Numbered from the stretch's first letter, positions 8,447-17,605 are shown. The stretch is DNA of 64,000 bases from Flavobacterium cutihirudinis (GCF_003385895.1 NZ_QRDQ01000008.1:124001-188000), one strand, 5' to 3'. Numbers and translations are program-made. The notes: a model not told the origin generated them from the letters alone.

Positions 8447-10882
8447 ATGGAGAGCAAAAAAAGTTACACAGCCCTTAAAGTGCTCTTTAGCTACGTTGCA
8501 TTATTGGCTCTTGTTGTTACGGTTGGCTGGTTTTTATATTCGGAAAATGTGGTTTATAACAAACTGGAGGATAAAATTGCCTTCGAAAAAACCAAGATTT
8601 TAAGAGTCAGCAAACTTTTTTCGAATGTTTATAAAACGGAAAGTTTAGCACGAAAAACGATTCAGACCAACTCTGAAAAAGACTTCAAAAGTTATGTTAT
8701 TGAAACGGATTCTTTACGTGCGAGAATCGATACTTTGAAACAAATTGTTACTACAGAATATCAAAAAGTACTGCTTGACAGTGTAACGTATTTATTGGCT
8801 GAAAAAACCAAAAATATCCAGCAATTAAAAACGATAAAAAACAAAGCGGACGATGAAGTTTCGGTAAATACGGCGATTGATGAAATTACCAAAATGGAGT
8901 TCAAACTTCGTAAACTCGAACTTCAGGATTTTACTAAAAATCCAAATCAGCTTGGAAGTTATCAAAAAAATGTCCTTCAGAAATATGTCGATTATCTAAA
9001 TCAGAATATTCCGGATGACAGTACCAATACGCTGAGCAAAAAAGCTTCTGATTCTATTTTGGCTAATTCTAAAAAGCTGTTAAGCTCTGTAAAATTAAGA
9101 GCCGAAAAGAAAAAAGAATCCTTAAATTTTGAGGAAAATAAATTGCTGAAAAATGAAATTGCCATTTCTGAACAGCTCCGAAAAGTACTTCGAATTATCG
9201 AAAGAGAAATCATTATCAATTCGATAAAAAACAATTCTTTAAAAGAAAAATCACTTAAAAAGGTCAATGAAATTGTTACGGCATCCGCTATAATTGGACT
9301 AGTTCTTACGTTATTCTTTTCTATTTTAATTGTGAGCGATTATTCTAAATCTCAGGTTTATAAAAAGCAGCTTGAAATTGCGAATTTTAAAACCAAAAAT
9401 TTATTGAAAAGCCGTGAACAATTAATTTCAACTGTCAGTCACGATTTAAAAACGCCTTTGAGTACCATTGTTGGTTATTCTGAGCTTTTGGGCAATTCTG
9501 ATGTCAATACGAAGCAGTCTTATTTTATTAAAAACATTAAAAATTCTTCGGAATATATTACACAACTGGTTCAGGACTTACTGGATTTCTCCCAAATAGA
9601 AGCCGGAAAAATTACGATTGAAAAAGTTCCATTTTCACTTTCGGAGATTATTGACGAAGTTGGCAAAAGCATTCAGACGGTTTACAAACACAAAAACATC
9701 GATTTAATCATTAATACCGATGAAAAACTAAACGGAAAAATTGTTGGAGATCCCTTTCGACTGAAACAAATTTTGAGCAACATCATCGGAAATGCTTATA
9801 AATTTACGGAAGAAGGTTACATTAGAATCAGCGCTTATCCGGATGAAGATTCTCGTTTTTTTGTAATCACAATAGAAGATACCGGAATTGGAATTGAGAA
9901 AGGAAATCAAAAATTAGTTTTTGAGGAGTTTGCACAGGCAAATGAAAACATCGAAAAAAAATATGGCGGAACTGGTTTAGGTCTTTCTATTTGCCAAAAA
10001 ATCATTTCGATTTTAGGAGGAACCCTAAATCTTGAAAGCACTTTTGGAAAAGGAAGTACTTTCGAGATCAAACTTCCGTTATTATTGGATCAAAGTGTCG
10101 CAAATCCTGTGACTGAATTAAAAAAATCTGTGGTTCAAAATACTAAAACACAAACTTTTATTGTAGTTGATGACGACATAAATCTTCTGAATTTAACCAG
10201 CGGTGTATTAAAACAAGAAAAACATCAGGTTTTATCGTTTACCAATGCCAGCAAAGCTTTGGAAGCGATTCAGAAAACCAATTTTGATTTTGTTATTACT
10301 GATATTCAAATGCCTGAAATGGATGGTTTTATGTTTCTTGAAAAACTAAGAAAGAGCTCAGTATATGTTAATCAGCCTGTTATTGCACTTACCGGCCGAA
10401 CCGATTTAGAAATTTCTGTTTATACAGATGCCGGTTTTACGACTGTGGTTAAAAAACCTTATTCGCCGAAAATATTGCTGGATACTATCCGAATTATTTT
10501 AGGAAATGAATTATTGCCAAAAGCAGATTTAAAAGAAATCGAAAAGAAATCTTCTAAAATCTATTCTTTAGATACGCTAAAAGAGTTTTTGGGCAACGAT
10601 CAAAATGCATTAAATGATGTCTTACGATCTTTTATCGAAAGTACCAATGAAAATCTTGTTTATCTGAAAAATGCCATTACCGACAAAAATGTTGCCGAAA
10701 TAAATGCTATTGCTCATCGAATCGCACCCATGTTCAAGCAAATTGAAGCTTATGAAATTGGTGAAATTCTAAAAACTTTAGAAAGCAATGATTTTGAAAT
10801 GATAGCAGTACAAGATATACACACCGATTTAGAGCAAAGAATTGGTTCTCTCTTTAAAGCATTAGAGCAAGAAATCGTTTAA
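8447..10882 (+). CDS. Membrane hybrid histidine kinase with REC and Hpt domains
   Basis: The 811-residue protein has two membrane spans (about residues 12-30 and 279-300) enclosing a ~250-residue, mostly helical periplasmic sensor region of no recognised family. HisKA follows with phospho-acceptor His332 (VSHDLKTPLSTIVGY), then HATPase (N box GNAYKFTEEG, G1 EDTGIGI, G2 GGTGLGLSI). A receiver domain has Asp619 in VITDIQMPEMDG, and a C-terminal Hpt has His757 in AIAHRIAPMFKQI. All four phosphorelay stations are thus on one chain. It ends 4 bp inside the convergent sigma-54 response regulator gene, its most likely output partner. Confidence 0.92.
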   Translation: MESKKSYTALKVLFSYVALLALVVTVGWFLYSENVVYNKLEDKIAFEKTKILRVSKLFSNVYKTESLARKTIQTNSEKDFKSYVIETDSLRARIDTLKQIVTTEYQKVLLDSVTYLLAEKTKNIQQLKTIKNKADDEVSVNTAIDEITKMEFKLRKLELQDFTKNPNQLGSYQKNVLQKYVDYLNQNIPDDSTNTLSKKASDSILANSKKLLSSVKLRAEKKKESLNFEENKLLKNEIAISEQLRKVLRIIEREIIINSIKNNSLKEKSLKKVNEIVTASAIIGLVLTLFFSILIVSDYSKSQVYKKQLEIANFKTKNLLKSREQLISTVSHDLKTPLSTIVGYSELLGNSDVNTKQSYFIKNIKNSSEYITQLVQDLLDFSQIEAGKITIEKVPFSLSEIIDEVGKSIQTVYKHKNIDLIINTDEKLNGKIVGDPFRLKQILSNIIGNAYKFTEEGYIRISAYPDEDSRFFVITIEDTGIGIEKGNQKLVFEEFAQANENIEKKYGGTGLGLSICQKIISILGGTLNLESTFGKGSTFEIKLPLLLDQSVANPVTELKKSVVQNTKTQTFIVVDDDINLLNLTSGVLKQEKHQVLSFTNASKALEAIQKTNFDFVITDIQMPEMDGFMFLEKLRKSSVYVNQPVIALTGRTDLEISVYTDAGFTTVVKKPYSPKILLDTIRIILGNELLPKADLKEIEKKSSKIYSLDTLKEFLGNDQNALNDVLRSFIESTNENLVYLKNAITDKNVAEINAIAHRIAPMFKQIEAYEIGEILKTLESNDFEMIAVQDIHTDLEQRIGSLFKALEQEIV

Positions 10883-12228
10883 TCGATGTTGTATTGCTTT
10901 AATTTATTGTAAAGTGTCTTTCTGGTAATTTTAAGCAATTTTGCTGCTTCAGATTTATTATTCTGCGTTTTTGACAATGCGTGAATAATAGTTTCCTTTT
11001 CATTCTCAGACAAAGAAAAATTACTTACAGTGTCAGCATTATCCTGTTTTTGAACCTGAAAAAACTCAGCTGGTAAAACATCGCTTTCTATATAATTTCC
11101 GCGAGATAAAAGTGTTGCGCGTTTTACACAATTCTGCAATTCACGCAAGTTTCCCGGCCAATTGTAATTTTGAAAAATAGCTACCACTTCCGGAGAAAAC
11201 CCGATAACATCTTTATTCAACTGCTGATTGGCTTTTTCTAAAAAATAATCGGCAAAAACCATTAAATCTTCTTCTCTATCTTTTAACGATGGAGAAAGAA
11301 TTGAAAACTCATTGATTCTATGGTATAAATCTTCTCTAAAATCGCCATTTTTTACTGCTTCACGCAAATCTTCATTTGTTGCTGTAATAATGCGGATATC
11401 GACGTTTATTTCCTTATTGCTTCCAACAGGTTTTATTTTTCGTTCCTGAAGCGCTCGCAATAACTGAATTTGATTTTCATAAGATAGATTCCCTATTTCG
11501 TCCAAAAATAAAGTTCCGCCGTTAGCCGCTTCAAAATAACCCATTTTATCACTGATCGCGCCGGTAAAAGAACCTTTCAAATGACCAAAAAATTCACTTG
11601 CTGCCAATTCTTTCGGAATTGCGCCACAGTCAACGGCAATAAAATTATTATTCTTTCTGTTGCTTTGCTGATGAATGCTTTTGGCAATAATTTCTTTTCC
11701 TGTTCCGCTTTCGCCGATAATCAAAACTGACATATCCGTTGGACTTACCAATTGAATATGATCTAATAATTTTTTGGAAGCTACAGAAATTCCTTTTACA
11801 AATTCATTTTCTGTTGAAGTTTGCTTTTTAACCGGTTTTTTATTTTCCTTAGAAGGGATTTCTTCTTCAAAAGTTTGAAGTGCATTTGTAATAACAAGCA
11901 AAACCTCATCCGGATTGAAGGGTTTGGAAATATAATCGGCTGCACCATTTTTAATGGCTTTCACCGCAGTATTTACATCCGAGTAACCTGTCATAAGAAC
12001 GACAGGAATTTGAGGATAATCATTTTTAAATTCTGACATTAGTCCAATACCATCAGAATCCGGCAAACGAAGATCAGTCAAAATCAAATCAAATGATTCG
12101 TTTTTGATTGCTAATCTGGCTTCGGCAGCAGAGAATGCTATTGTTACATCGTATGCTTTTTTTATTAGAAACTTCTCTAATAATTTACAAAACGAAATAT
12201 CATCTTCTATCAATAATATTTTTGACAT
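10879..12228 (-). CDS. NtrC-family sigma-54-dependent response regulator
   Basis: The protein has an N-terminal receiver (Asp52 in LILTDLRLPDSDG, Lys102 in SKPF). The AAA+ domain has Walker A GESGTGKE (172-179), sigma-54 contact loop GSFTGA (219-224; GAFTGA is usual) and Walker B TLFLDEIG (239-246), then the arginine-finger region REDLYHRIN. A C-terminal Fis-type HTH (NKSEAAKLLKITRKTLYNKL) follows. It activates sigma-54 promoters when phosphorylated. It is convergent with the hybrid kinase and lies next to the six-gene PepSY-like array, whose upstream region has a sigma-54-like promoter; that link is inference. Confidence 0.93.
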   Translation of the reverse strand: MSKILLIEDDISFCKLLEKFLIKKAYDVTIAFSAAEARLAIKNESFDLILTDLRLPDSDGIGLMSEFKNDYPQIPVVLMTGYSDVNTAVKAIKNGAADYISKPFNPDEVLLVITNALQTFEEEIPSKENKKPVKKQTSTENEFVKGISVASKKLLDHIQLVSPTDMSVLIIGESGTGKEIIAKSIHQQSNRKNNNFIAVDCGAIPKELAASEFFGHLKGSFTGAISDKMGYFEAANGGTLFLDEIGNLSYENQIQLLRALQERKIKPVGSNKEINVDIRIITATNEDLREAVKNGDFREDLYHRINEFSILSPSLKDREEDLMVFADYFLEKANQQLNKDVIGFSPEVVAIFQNYNWPGNLRELQNCVKRATLLSRGNYIESDVLPAEFFQVQKQDNADTVSNFSLSENEKETIIHALSKTQNNKSEAAKLLKITRKTLYNKLKQYNID

Positions 12229-12291
12229 CTGTTTTTAGGGACTTTTTTGCTAAAATAATACTATTAAAGTTGTATTCTCACAAAATTATGC

Positions 12292-12328
12292 AAAAAAAAA
12301 AGAGATTGCCGGAAGCAATCTCTTTTTC
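12292..12328 (-). terminator. Terminator of the PepSY-like array
   Basis: Inverted repeat AGAGATTGC / GCAATCTCT (12301-12309, 12315-12323). On the minus strand it is followed by an uninterrupted run of nine T. It lies ~50 bp beyond the stop of the last array gene. Confidence 0.8.
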
Positions 12329-12376
12329 ACCAAAAACATAAATCTAATTCACCTAATTATATTTATAATATATTTA

Positions 12377-12673
12377 TTATATTTTCAGCCAATTGCCATT
12401 GACATCTGAATAAACAGTAGCCTTCTGGTCCTTAACTGATATTTCTAATTTGTATTCTTTTTTTTCATTTACAAACGCTTTTTCCAGTTTTGCATTTGGA
12501 TAAGCAGTTTGCAGAGCCGTTTTTACAGCAGCTGGAACAGCATCTGCAGTAACTTCAGTGTATTCTGTCTGAACAGAAATGGAAACTTCTATTTTATTTT
12601 GAGTTGTCGCTGCTGTTGCAGTAAAAGACAAACTACCCAAAATAATAGCTGTTGCACAAACTAACTTTTTCAT
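12377..12673 (-). CDS. Exported PepSY-like small protein, array member 6 (last)
   Basis: The 98-residue product has a signal peptide (MKKLVCATAIILGSLSFTATAA) and one small domain: YTEV, then VPAAVKTALQTAYPNAKLEKA, then EYKLEISVKDQKATVYSDVNGNW. The pattern of a helix with YPxAxLxKA followed by YKLE...VYxDxxGxW resembles PepSY-like periplasmic domains. It is one of six adjacent paralogues on this strand, the most diverged in its last residues (LKI instead of IKK). The terminator follows. Function is unknown. Confidence 0.8.
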   Translation of the reverse strand: MKKLVCATAIILGSLSFTATAATTQNKIEVSISVQTEYTEVTADAVPAAVKTALQTAYPNAKLEKAFVNEKKEYKLEISVKDQKATVYSDVNGNWLKI

Positions 12674-12690
12674 ATTGCTCTTATTTAAAA

Positions 12691-12987
12691 TTATTTTTTA
12701 ATAATATTTCCTGAAGCATCTGTAAATACAGTATACTTTTTTTCACCACTAGCTATTTCAAGCTTGTATTCATTCTTTTCGTTTTTGTACGCTTTTACAA
12801 GCTTCGTTCCTGGAAAAGATTTTTCAATAGTCGATTTTACTGCTGCCGGAACAGCATCTGCTGCAACCTCAGTATATTCGTCCTGAACATTTACTGAAAT
12901 TCCTGTTTCAGTTACTGCAACAACTGGTGCTGCGTGCATTGACAAACTCGCGAAAACGATGGCTGCCGAAAAGATTAGCTTTTTCAT
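12691..12987 (-). CDS. Exported PepSY-like small protein, array member 5
   Basis: The 98-residue paralogue has signal peptide MKKLIFSAAIVFASLSMHA and domain segments YTEVAADAVPAAVKSTIEKS, FPGTKLVKAYKNEKNEYKLE and KKYTVFTDASGNIIKK. It replaces the usual YP of the helix with FP. It is separated from its neighbours by 17-18 bp, consistent with one transcript. No catalytic residues are evident, so a binding or sensing role in the periplasm is more likely than an enzyme. Confidence 0.8.
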   Translation of the reverse strand: MKKLIFSAAIVFASLSMHAAPVVAVTETGISVNVQDEYTEVAADAVPAAVKSTIEKSFPGTKLVKAYKNEKNEYKLEIASGEKKYTVFTDASGNIIKK

Positions 12988-13005
12988 AATGTAGTGGTTT
13001 TATAG

Positions 13006-13293
13006 TTATTTTTTAATGATGTTTCCTTTTTCATCAGTATAAACAGTTGACTTTTCACCTCTTACAGTGATTTCAACTTTATACTCTTTTTTGTCATTGA
13101 CAAAAGCTTTTTCCAATTTTACTCCAGGATAAGCATTATCCAAACCTGTTTTTACTGCTGCCGGAACAGCATCAACTTCTTTATACTCGTCTTGAAATTT
13201 TACTACTGGAGTTACTGAATTCACATCAATAGTACTTGCTTGTGTTGACAACCCTCCTAATAGGATTGCTGCCGATAAGATTAACTTTTTCAT
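13006..13293 (-). CDS. Exported PepSY-like small protein, array member 4
   Basis: The 95-residue paralogue has signal peptide MKKLILSAAILLGGLSTQAS, then YKEVDAVPAAVKTGLDNAYP, GVKLEKAFVNDKKEYKVEIT and STVYTDEKGNIIKK. It is three residues shorter than the others because of a gap before VPAAV. It belongs with members 5 and 6 in sequence (VPAAVK, xFVNxKKEYK), forming one of two subgroups in the array. Confidence 0.8.
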   Translation of the reverse strand: MKKLILSAAILLGGLSTQASTIDVNSVTPVVKFQDEYKEVDAVPAAVKTGLDNAYPGVKLEKAFVNDKKEYKVEITVRGEKSTVYTDEKGNIIKK

Positions 13294-13320
13294 AATAATA
13301 TTTTTTTTAGTGTTAACTAA

Positions 13321-13617
13321 TTATTTTTTAATCCAAGATCCATCTGCATTTGCATATAATGAACCTACTTTGTCGCCTACTGTAATCTCAAGCTTGTATT
13401 GAGAAGCTGTGTTTTTGTAAGCTTTGTTAAGAACTGCGTCAGGATATGCTTTTTTAAGTGCATCAGTAACTGCTGACGGAACTTCTTCGGTTTTAATTTC
13501 TGTGTATTCGTCCTGAATAGAAATTGATTTTACGATTGAACTTGTTATTGGCGAAGTTGAAGCAAATGATGTTAAACCTCCCAGAACGATTGCGGCTGAT
13601 ATAAATAATTTTTTCAT
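13321..13617 (-). CDS. Exported PepSY-like small protein, array member 3
   Basis: The 98-residue paralogue has signal peptide MKKLFISAAIVLGGLTSFAS and domain segments YTEIKTEEVPSAVTDALKKA, YPDAVLNKAYKNTASQYKLE and GDKVGSLYANADGSWIKK. By eye about 83 of 98 residues match member 2, which marks a recent duplication. The gene is 51 bp from member 2. Confidence 0.82.
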   Translation of the reverse strand: MKKLFISAAIVLGGLTSFASTSPITSSIVKSISIQDEYTEIKTEEVPSAVTDALKKAYPDAVLNKAYKNTASQYKLEITVGDKVGSLYANADGSWIKK

Positions 13618-13668
13618 GATAGTAATTTTAATAGTGTTTAATAATAATTTGATTGGAACAAAAAGGGA

Positions 13669-13965
13669 TTATTTTTTAATCCAGGTTCCGTCTGCATTTG
13701 CATATAAAGAACCCACTTTATCTCCAACTGCTACTTCCAGTTTATATTGAGATGCTGTATTTTTGTAAGCTTTTGTAAGTACTGCGTCCGGGTAAGCTTT
13801 TTTAAGCGCATCAGTAACTGCTGTTGGAACTTCTACCACTTTAATTTCAGTATATTCGTCCTGAACTGAAACTGTTTTTACGATTGGATTTGTAATTGAA
13901 GAAGTTGAAGCAAATGATGTTAAACCTCCCAAAACGATTGCGGCTGATAAAAATAAATTTTTCAT
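13669..13965 (-). CDS. Exported PepSY-like small protein, array member 2
   Basis: The 98-residue paralogue has signal peptide MKNLFLSAAIVLGGLTSFAS and ends GSLYANADGTWIKK. It differs from member 3 at about 15 positions, mostly conservative (I/V, S/T), a pattern expected under purifying selection after duplication. The nucleotide sequences of members 1-3 are also clearly alike. Confidence 0.82.
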   Translation of the reverse strand: MKNLFLSAAIVLGGLTSFASTSSITNPIVKTVSVQDEYTEIKVVEVPTAVTDALKKAYPDAVLTKAYKNTASQYKLEVAVGDKVGSLYANADGTWIKK

Positions 13966-14038
13966 GATAGTGATATTTTAATATTGTTAATTTGATTTTA
14001 GTATTCTGAAACTGGATTTTCACGAGTACTCAAATTGA

Positions 14039-14335
14039 TTACTTTTGAATCCAGGTTCCGTCTGCATTAGCAAAAAGATTCCCAACTTTTTCACCAACAG
14101 TAACATCTAATTTATACTCTGATTTTGCATTTTTATATGCTTTAGAAACTACTGCATTTGGATAAGCTTTTTTTAAAGCTTCTGTAATTGGAGCAGGTAA
14201 TTCTTCTAACTTAATTTCAGTGTATTCGTCCTGAAGTGAAATTGTTTTTAGAGTAGAATTTGTTAAGGGTGTAGTCGAAGCAAATGAAGTTAAACTTCCC
14301 AAAACAATAGCGGCAGATAGAAATAATTTTTTCAT
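14039..14335 (-). CDS. Exported PepSY-like small protein, array member 1 (promoter-proximal)
   Basis: The 98-residue paralogue has signal peptide MKKLFLSAAIVLGSLTSFAS and segments YTEIKLEELPAPITEALKKA, YPNAVVSKAYKNAKSEYKLD and GEKVGNLFANADGTWIQK. It is the first gene of the array. The sigma-54-like promoter at 14382-14396 would give a ~35-nt leader before its ATG. Confidence 0.82.
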   Translation of the reverse strand: MKKLFLSAAIVLGSLTSFASTTPLTNSTLKTISLQDEYTEIKLEELPAPITEALKKAYPNAVVSKAYKNAKSEYKLDVTVGEKVGNLFANADGTWIQK

Positions 14336-14381
14336 AATGTATGTATTTAAGTTTTTAATAGTTGTCTACGCTAAGAATAAA

Positions 14382-14396
14382 GAAACTATTGTGCCG
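14382..14396 (-). promoter_or_regulatory. Putative sigma-54 promoter of the PepSY-like array
   Basis: On the minus strand the sequence is CGGCAC-N5-TTTC, against the sigma-54 consensus TGGCAC-N5-TTGC. The -24 GG and its CAC match, spacing to the -12 element is exact, and only the G of the -12 GC is changed. The first array ATG lies 46 bp further on. The neighbouring regulator is a sigma-54 activator, which strengthens the call. Confidence 0.55.
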
Positions 14397-14472
14397 TAAA
14401 TGAATACATATGAGCAAAAACGCTTTAAACACCTTATTTTAAAGGGCTTTATATCAAAATCAATAAAAAATA

Positions 14473-14553
14473 ACACTTGTAGAAAAGTGTATAAAACAAC
14501 AAAACAGTGTGTAAAAAGTATACACTTTTTGTGTTTACTGAGGCTGTAAACAC
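14473..14553. promoter_or_regulatory. Three inverted repeats upstream of the array: candidate enhancer sites
   Basis: Three dyads lie 75-160 bp upstream of the sigma-54-like promoter. They are ACACTT-N6-AAGTGT (14473-14490), GTGTGTA-N5-TATACAC (14507-14525, one mismatch) and GTGTTTAC-N7-GTAAACAC (14531-14553, perfect). All contain GTGT/ACAC half-sites. Position and repetition fit upstream activator sites of an NtrC-type regulator. The rest of the 316-bp gap holds only the accC terminator. Confidence 0.5.
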
Positions 14554-14616
14554 TAAATCACTAAAACCATAATCCCGAAATCTTTTTATAATTCCTTGGA
14601 TTTAAAAACGATATTA

Positions 14617-14650
14617 AACAAAAAAGACCGCCAATACTGACGGTCTTTTA
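14617..14650 (-). terminator. Terminator of the fabH-accB-accC unit
   Basis: Inverted repeat AAAGACCG / CGGTCTTT (14623-14630, 14641-14648) with a T-run on the minus strand, directly after the accC stop codon. Confidence 0.8.
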
Positions 14651-14651
14651 T

Positions 14652-15998
14652 TTATTCTGGACTATTCATTTTAAATGTATCCATAAATGCAGTAGTATAA
14701 TCTCCTGCAATATATTTTGGATCATCCATTAATTGTCTGTGGAAAGGTATTGTAGTTTTCACACCTTCGATTACGAATTCATCCAAAGCTCTTCGCATTT
14801 TGCTGATAGCTTCTTCACGAGATTGTGCCGTTGTGATCAACTTAGCAATCATTGAATCGTAGTTTGGTGGAATGCTGTAACCAGAATATACGTGAGTATC
14901 TAAACGTACTCCATGTCCTCCTGGCATATGAAGCGTAGTAATTTTTCCTGGTGAAGGACGAAAATCGTTGTAAGGATCTTCAGCATTAATACGAACTTCA
15001 ATAGCATGTAATTGTGGAAGATAGTTTTTACCAGAAATTGGGATTCCGGCCGCTACCATAATTTGCTCACGGATCAAATCATAATCAATAACTTGTTCAG
15101 TAATTGGGTGCTCAACCTGAATACGAGTATTCATTTCCATGAAATAGAAATTTCTGTGTTTATCAACAAGAAATTCTACAGTTCCAGCTCCTTCGTATTT
15201 AATGAATTCAGCAGCTTTTACAGCAGCCTCTCCCATTTTAGCACGTAACTCGTCTGTCATGAATGGTGAAGGAGTTTCTTCAGTTAGTTTTTGGTGACGA
15301 CGTTGTACAGAACAATCTCTTTCAGAAAGGTGACATGCTTTTCCGTATGAGTCTCCAACAACCTGAATTTCGATATGACGTGGCTCTTCAATAAGTTTCT
15401 CCATGTACATTCCGTCATTTCCAAATGCTGCAGCAGCTTCCTGACGTGCGCTTTCCCAAGCTTTCAAAAGCTCATCTTCTTTCCAGATAGCACGCATTCC
15501 TTTTCCACCACCACCAGCAGTAGCTTTCATCATAACTGGATAACCAATTTCTTTAGCTATTTTTTGCGCATGCTCATAAGATTCTAATAATCCGTCTGAA
15601 CCTGGCACACAAGGAACTCCTGCCGCTTTCATTGTAGCTTTTGCAGAAGCTTTATCTCCCATTCTATCGATCATTTCCGGAGCAGCACCAATAAATTTGA
15701 TTCCGTGCTCTTGGCAAATTTTTGAGAATTTAGCATTTTCAGAAAGGAAACCGTATCCTGGGTGTATTGCGTCTGCATTTGTAATTTCTGCAGCAGCAAT
15801 AATATTTGACATTTTTAAGTACGATAAGTTACTTGGAGGGGGACCAATACAAACCGCTTCATCAGCAAATTTAACATGCAAGCTTTCTGCATCTGCTGTA
15901 GAGTAAACTGCAACAGTTTTAATTCCCATTTCCTTGCAAGTACGAATTACACGAAGTGCAATTTCTCCTCTATTCGCAATTAATATTTTTTTAAACAT
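14652..15998 (-). CDS. accC: Acetyl-CoA carboxylase biotin carboxylase subunit
   Basis: The 448-residue protein has the biotin carboxylase N-terminal domain ([20 protein letters not shown]), the ATP-grasp glycine-rich loop [13 protein letters not shown], the [15 protein letters not shown] active-site segment and the catalytic region [13 protein letters not shown]. It carboxylates the biotin of AccB using bicarbonate and ATP, the first half-reaction of malonyl-CoA formation. It lies downstream of accB after a 99-bp gap filled with tandem AT-rich repeats. Confidence 0.97.
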   Translation of the reverse strand: MFKKILIANRGEIALRVIRTCKEMGIKTVAVYSTADAESLHVKFADEAVCIGPPPSNLSYLKMSNIIAAAEITNADAIHPGYGFLSENAKFSKICQEHGIKFIGAAPEMIDRMGDKASAKATMKAAGVPCVPGSDGLLESYEHAQKIAKEIGYPVMMKATAGGGGKGMRAIWKEDELLKAWESARQEAAAAFGNDGMYMEKLIEEPRHIEIQVVGDSYGKACHLSERDCSVQRRHQKLTEETPSPFMTDELRAKMGEAAVKAAEFIKYEGAGTVEFLVDKHRNFYFMEMNTRIQVEHPITEQVIDYDLIREQIMVAAGIPISGKNYLPQLHAIEVRINAEDPYNDFRPSPGKITTLHMPGGHGVRLDTHVYSGYSIPPNYDSMIAKLITTAQSREEAISKMRRALDEFVIEGVKTTIPFHRQLMDDPKYIAGDYTTAFMDTFKMNSPE

Positions 15999-16005
15999 CT
16001 TATTT

Positions 16006-16095
16006 TAATTAGATAATTAGACAATTTGATAATTAGATAATTTTAGATGATTAAAAGTGAACCATTCTAAAATCTAAAATCTAAAATCTAAATTT
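16006..16095. repeat. Short tandem repeats between accB and accC
   Basis: The gap contains repeated TAATTAGATAATTAG units (around 16008-16045) and three to four copies of AAAATCTA (around 16070-16092). It is simple-sequence DNA with no coding potential. Confidence 0.7.
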
Positions 16096-16097
16096 AT

Positions 16098-16583
16098 TTA
16101 TGATGGATCAACTAAGAATAAAGGTTGGTCAAATTCTACAGGAGACATATCGTCAACAAGAATTTTTACAATTTTACCTGACACTTCTGATTCGATTTCG
16201 TTGAATAATTTCATTGCTTCAATTACACAAAGAACATCTCCTTTTGCGATAGTGCTTCCTACTTCAGTAAAAACTGGTTTGTCTGGAGATGGTTTTCTAT
16301 AGAATGTTCCAATAATTGGAGATTTTATAGTTATGAATTTAGAATCGTTAGCAGCTGGTGCTTCTGGAGTTACATTTACAACAACTGGAGCAGCAACCTG
16401 TGGAGCAGCAGCTTGAGGCAATGCAGCCTGAGCTGGCAATTGCTGTACATAAGTAGCTTCTGTTACATTTGTTTCCAAAGTTGTTCTAATGGTGATTTTT
16501 ACATCATCCATTTCTAACTTTACTTCAGCAACTCCCGAATTTGCTACAAATTTGATTAGGTTTTGAATTTCTTTTAAATCCAT
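16098..16583 (-). CDS. accB: Acetyl-CoA carboxylase biotin carboxyl carrier protein
   Basis: The 161-residue protein has an N-terminal helical domain, an Ala/Pro/Val/Gln-rich linker (about residues 50-78) and a biotinyl domain with the biotinylated Lys125 in EAMKLFNE. The conserved loop [16 protein letters not shown] (residues 88-103) is typical of the acetyl-CoA carboxylase carrier. It carries carboxybiotin from AccC to the carboxyltransferase. It is 24 bp downstream of fabH. Confidence 0.97.
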   Translation of the reverse strand: MDLKEIQNLIKFVANSGVAEVKLEMDDVKITIRTTLETNVTEATYVQQLPAQAALPQAAAPQVAAPVVVNVTPEAPAANDSKFITIKSPIIGTFYRKPSPDKPVFTEVGSTIAKGDVLCVIEAMKLFNEIESEVSGKIVKILVDDMSPVEFDQPLFLVDPS

Positions 16584-16606
16584 AATGATTCGTTTTTAGT
16601 TTTAAT

Positions 16607-17605
16607 TTATTTCTTATCGTATGCCCATTTCAGGTAAATAGATCCCCAAGTGAATCCACCACCAAAAGCGGCAAAAATAACATTATCTCCTTTTTTCAGC
16701 TTATCTTCAAAATCGGCTAATACCAATGGTAAAGTTCCTGAAGTCGTATTACCATATCTTTCGATATTTACCAACACTTTAGATTCATCTAAATCTAATC
16801 TACCTGCAGTAGCATCAATAATACGTTTATTAGCCTGGTGCGGCACCAACCAATCAACATCCTCATTTGTCAAATTATTTCTTTGAAGAATTAATTCGCT
16901 GGCATCAGCCATATTTGTTACAGCATATTTGAAAACAGTTTTTCCGTCCTGCATAATATTGTGCTGTCTGTTTTTTACAGTTTCTTCTGTTGGCGGAATC
17001 AAAGAACCTCCTGCTGGAATTTTAAGAAAATCGCGTCCAACACCATCACTTCTTAAATATTCATCCTGCAGACCTAAACCTTCATAATTTGGTTCAAAAA
17101 GAACAGCTCCTGCTCCATCTCCAAAAATGATACAAGTTGCTCTATCTGTATAATCTACAATTGATGACATTTTATCGGCACCAATTAAAAGCACTTTTTT
17201 ATAACGTCCGGATTGCACATATGCAGCAGCAGTAGACATTCCGTATAAGAAACTTGAACATGCGGCCTGCAAATCGTATGCAAAAGCATTTGTTGCCCCA
17301 ATTTCTGTTGCAACATACACTCCTGTAGAAGCCACCATCATATCAGGTGTTGCTGTTGCCATTATAACCATATCAATCTCTAACGGATCAATATTTGCTT
17401 TTGCAATTAAGTCTTGTGCTGCTTTTATTGCAAGATATGATGTTCCTTTATCAGCATCTTTAAGAATTCTTCTTTCTTTTATTCCGGTACGCGTGGTAAT
17501 CCACTCATCATTGGTTTCAACCATTGTTTCTAAAACTTTGTTTGAAAGTACAAAGTCTGGAACGTATCCTCCAACAGCGGTAATTGCGGCTGTGATTGTA
17601 TTCAT
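16607..17605 (-). CDS. fabH: Beta-ketoacyl-ACP synthase III
   Basis: The 332-residue thiolase-fold protein has the KASIII triad: Cys116 in AYDLQAACSSFLYG, His in DWLVPHQANKRI and Asn in NIERYGNTTSGT. It condenses acetyl-CoA (or branched acyl-CoA) with malonyl-ACP to start fatty acid synthesis. Its position just before accB-accC and after rpmF and DUF177 is the common fatty-acid gene order. Confidence 0.96.
   Translation of the reverse strand: MNTITAAITAVGGYVPDFVLSNKVLETMVETNDEWITTRTGIKERRILKDADKGTSYLAIKAAQDLIAKANIDPLEIDMVIMATATPDMMVASTGVYVATEIGATNAFAYDLQAACSSFLYGMSTAAAYVQSGRYKKVLLIGADKMSSIVDYTDRATCIIFGDGAGAVLFEPNYEGLGLQDEYLRSDGVGRDFLKIPAGGSLIPPTEETVKNRQHNIMQDGKTVFKYAVTNMADASELILQRNNLTNEDVDWLVPHQANKRIIDATAGRLDLDESKVLVNIERYGNTTSGTLPLVLADFEDKLKKGDNVIFAAFGGGFTWGSIYLKWAYDKK

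Noticed and set aside
12377..14335. Repeat array that might be CRISPR-like
   Set aside because: The repeats are coding, ~300 bp each, with no direct repeat/spacer pattern and no cas genes.
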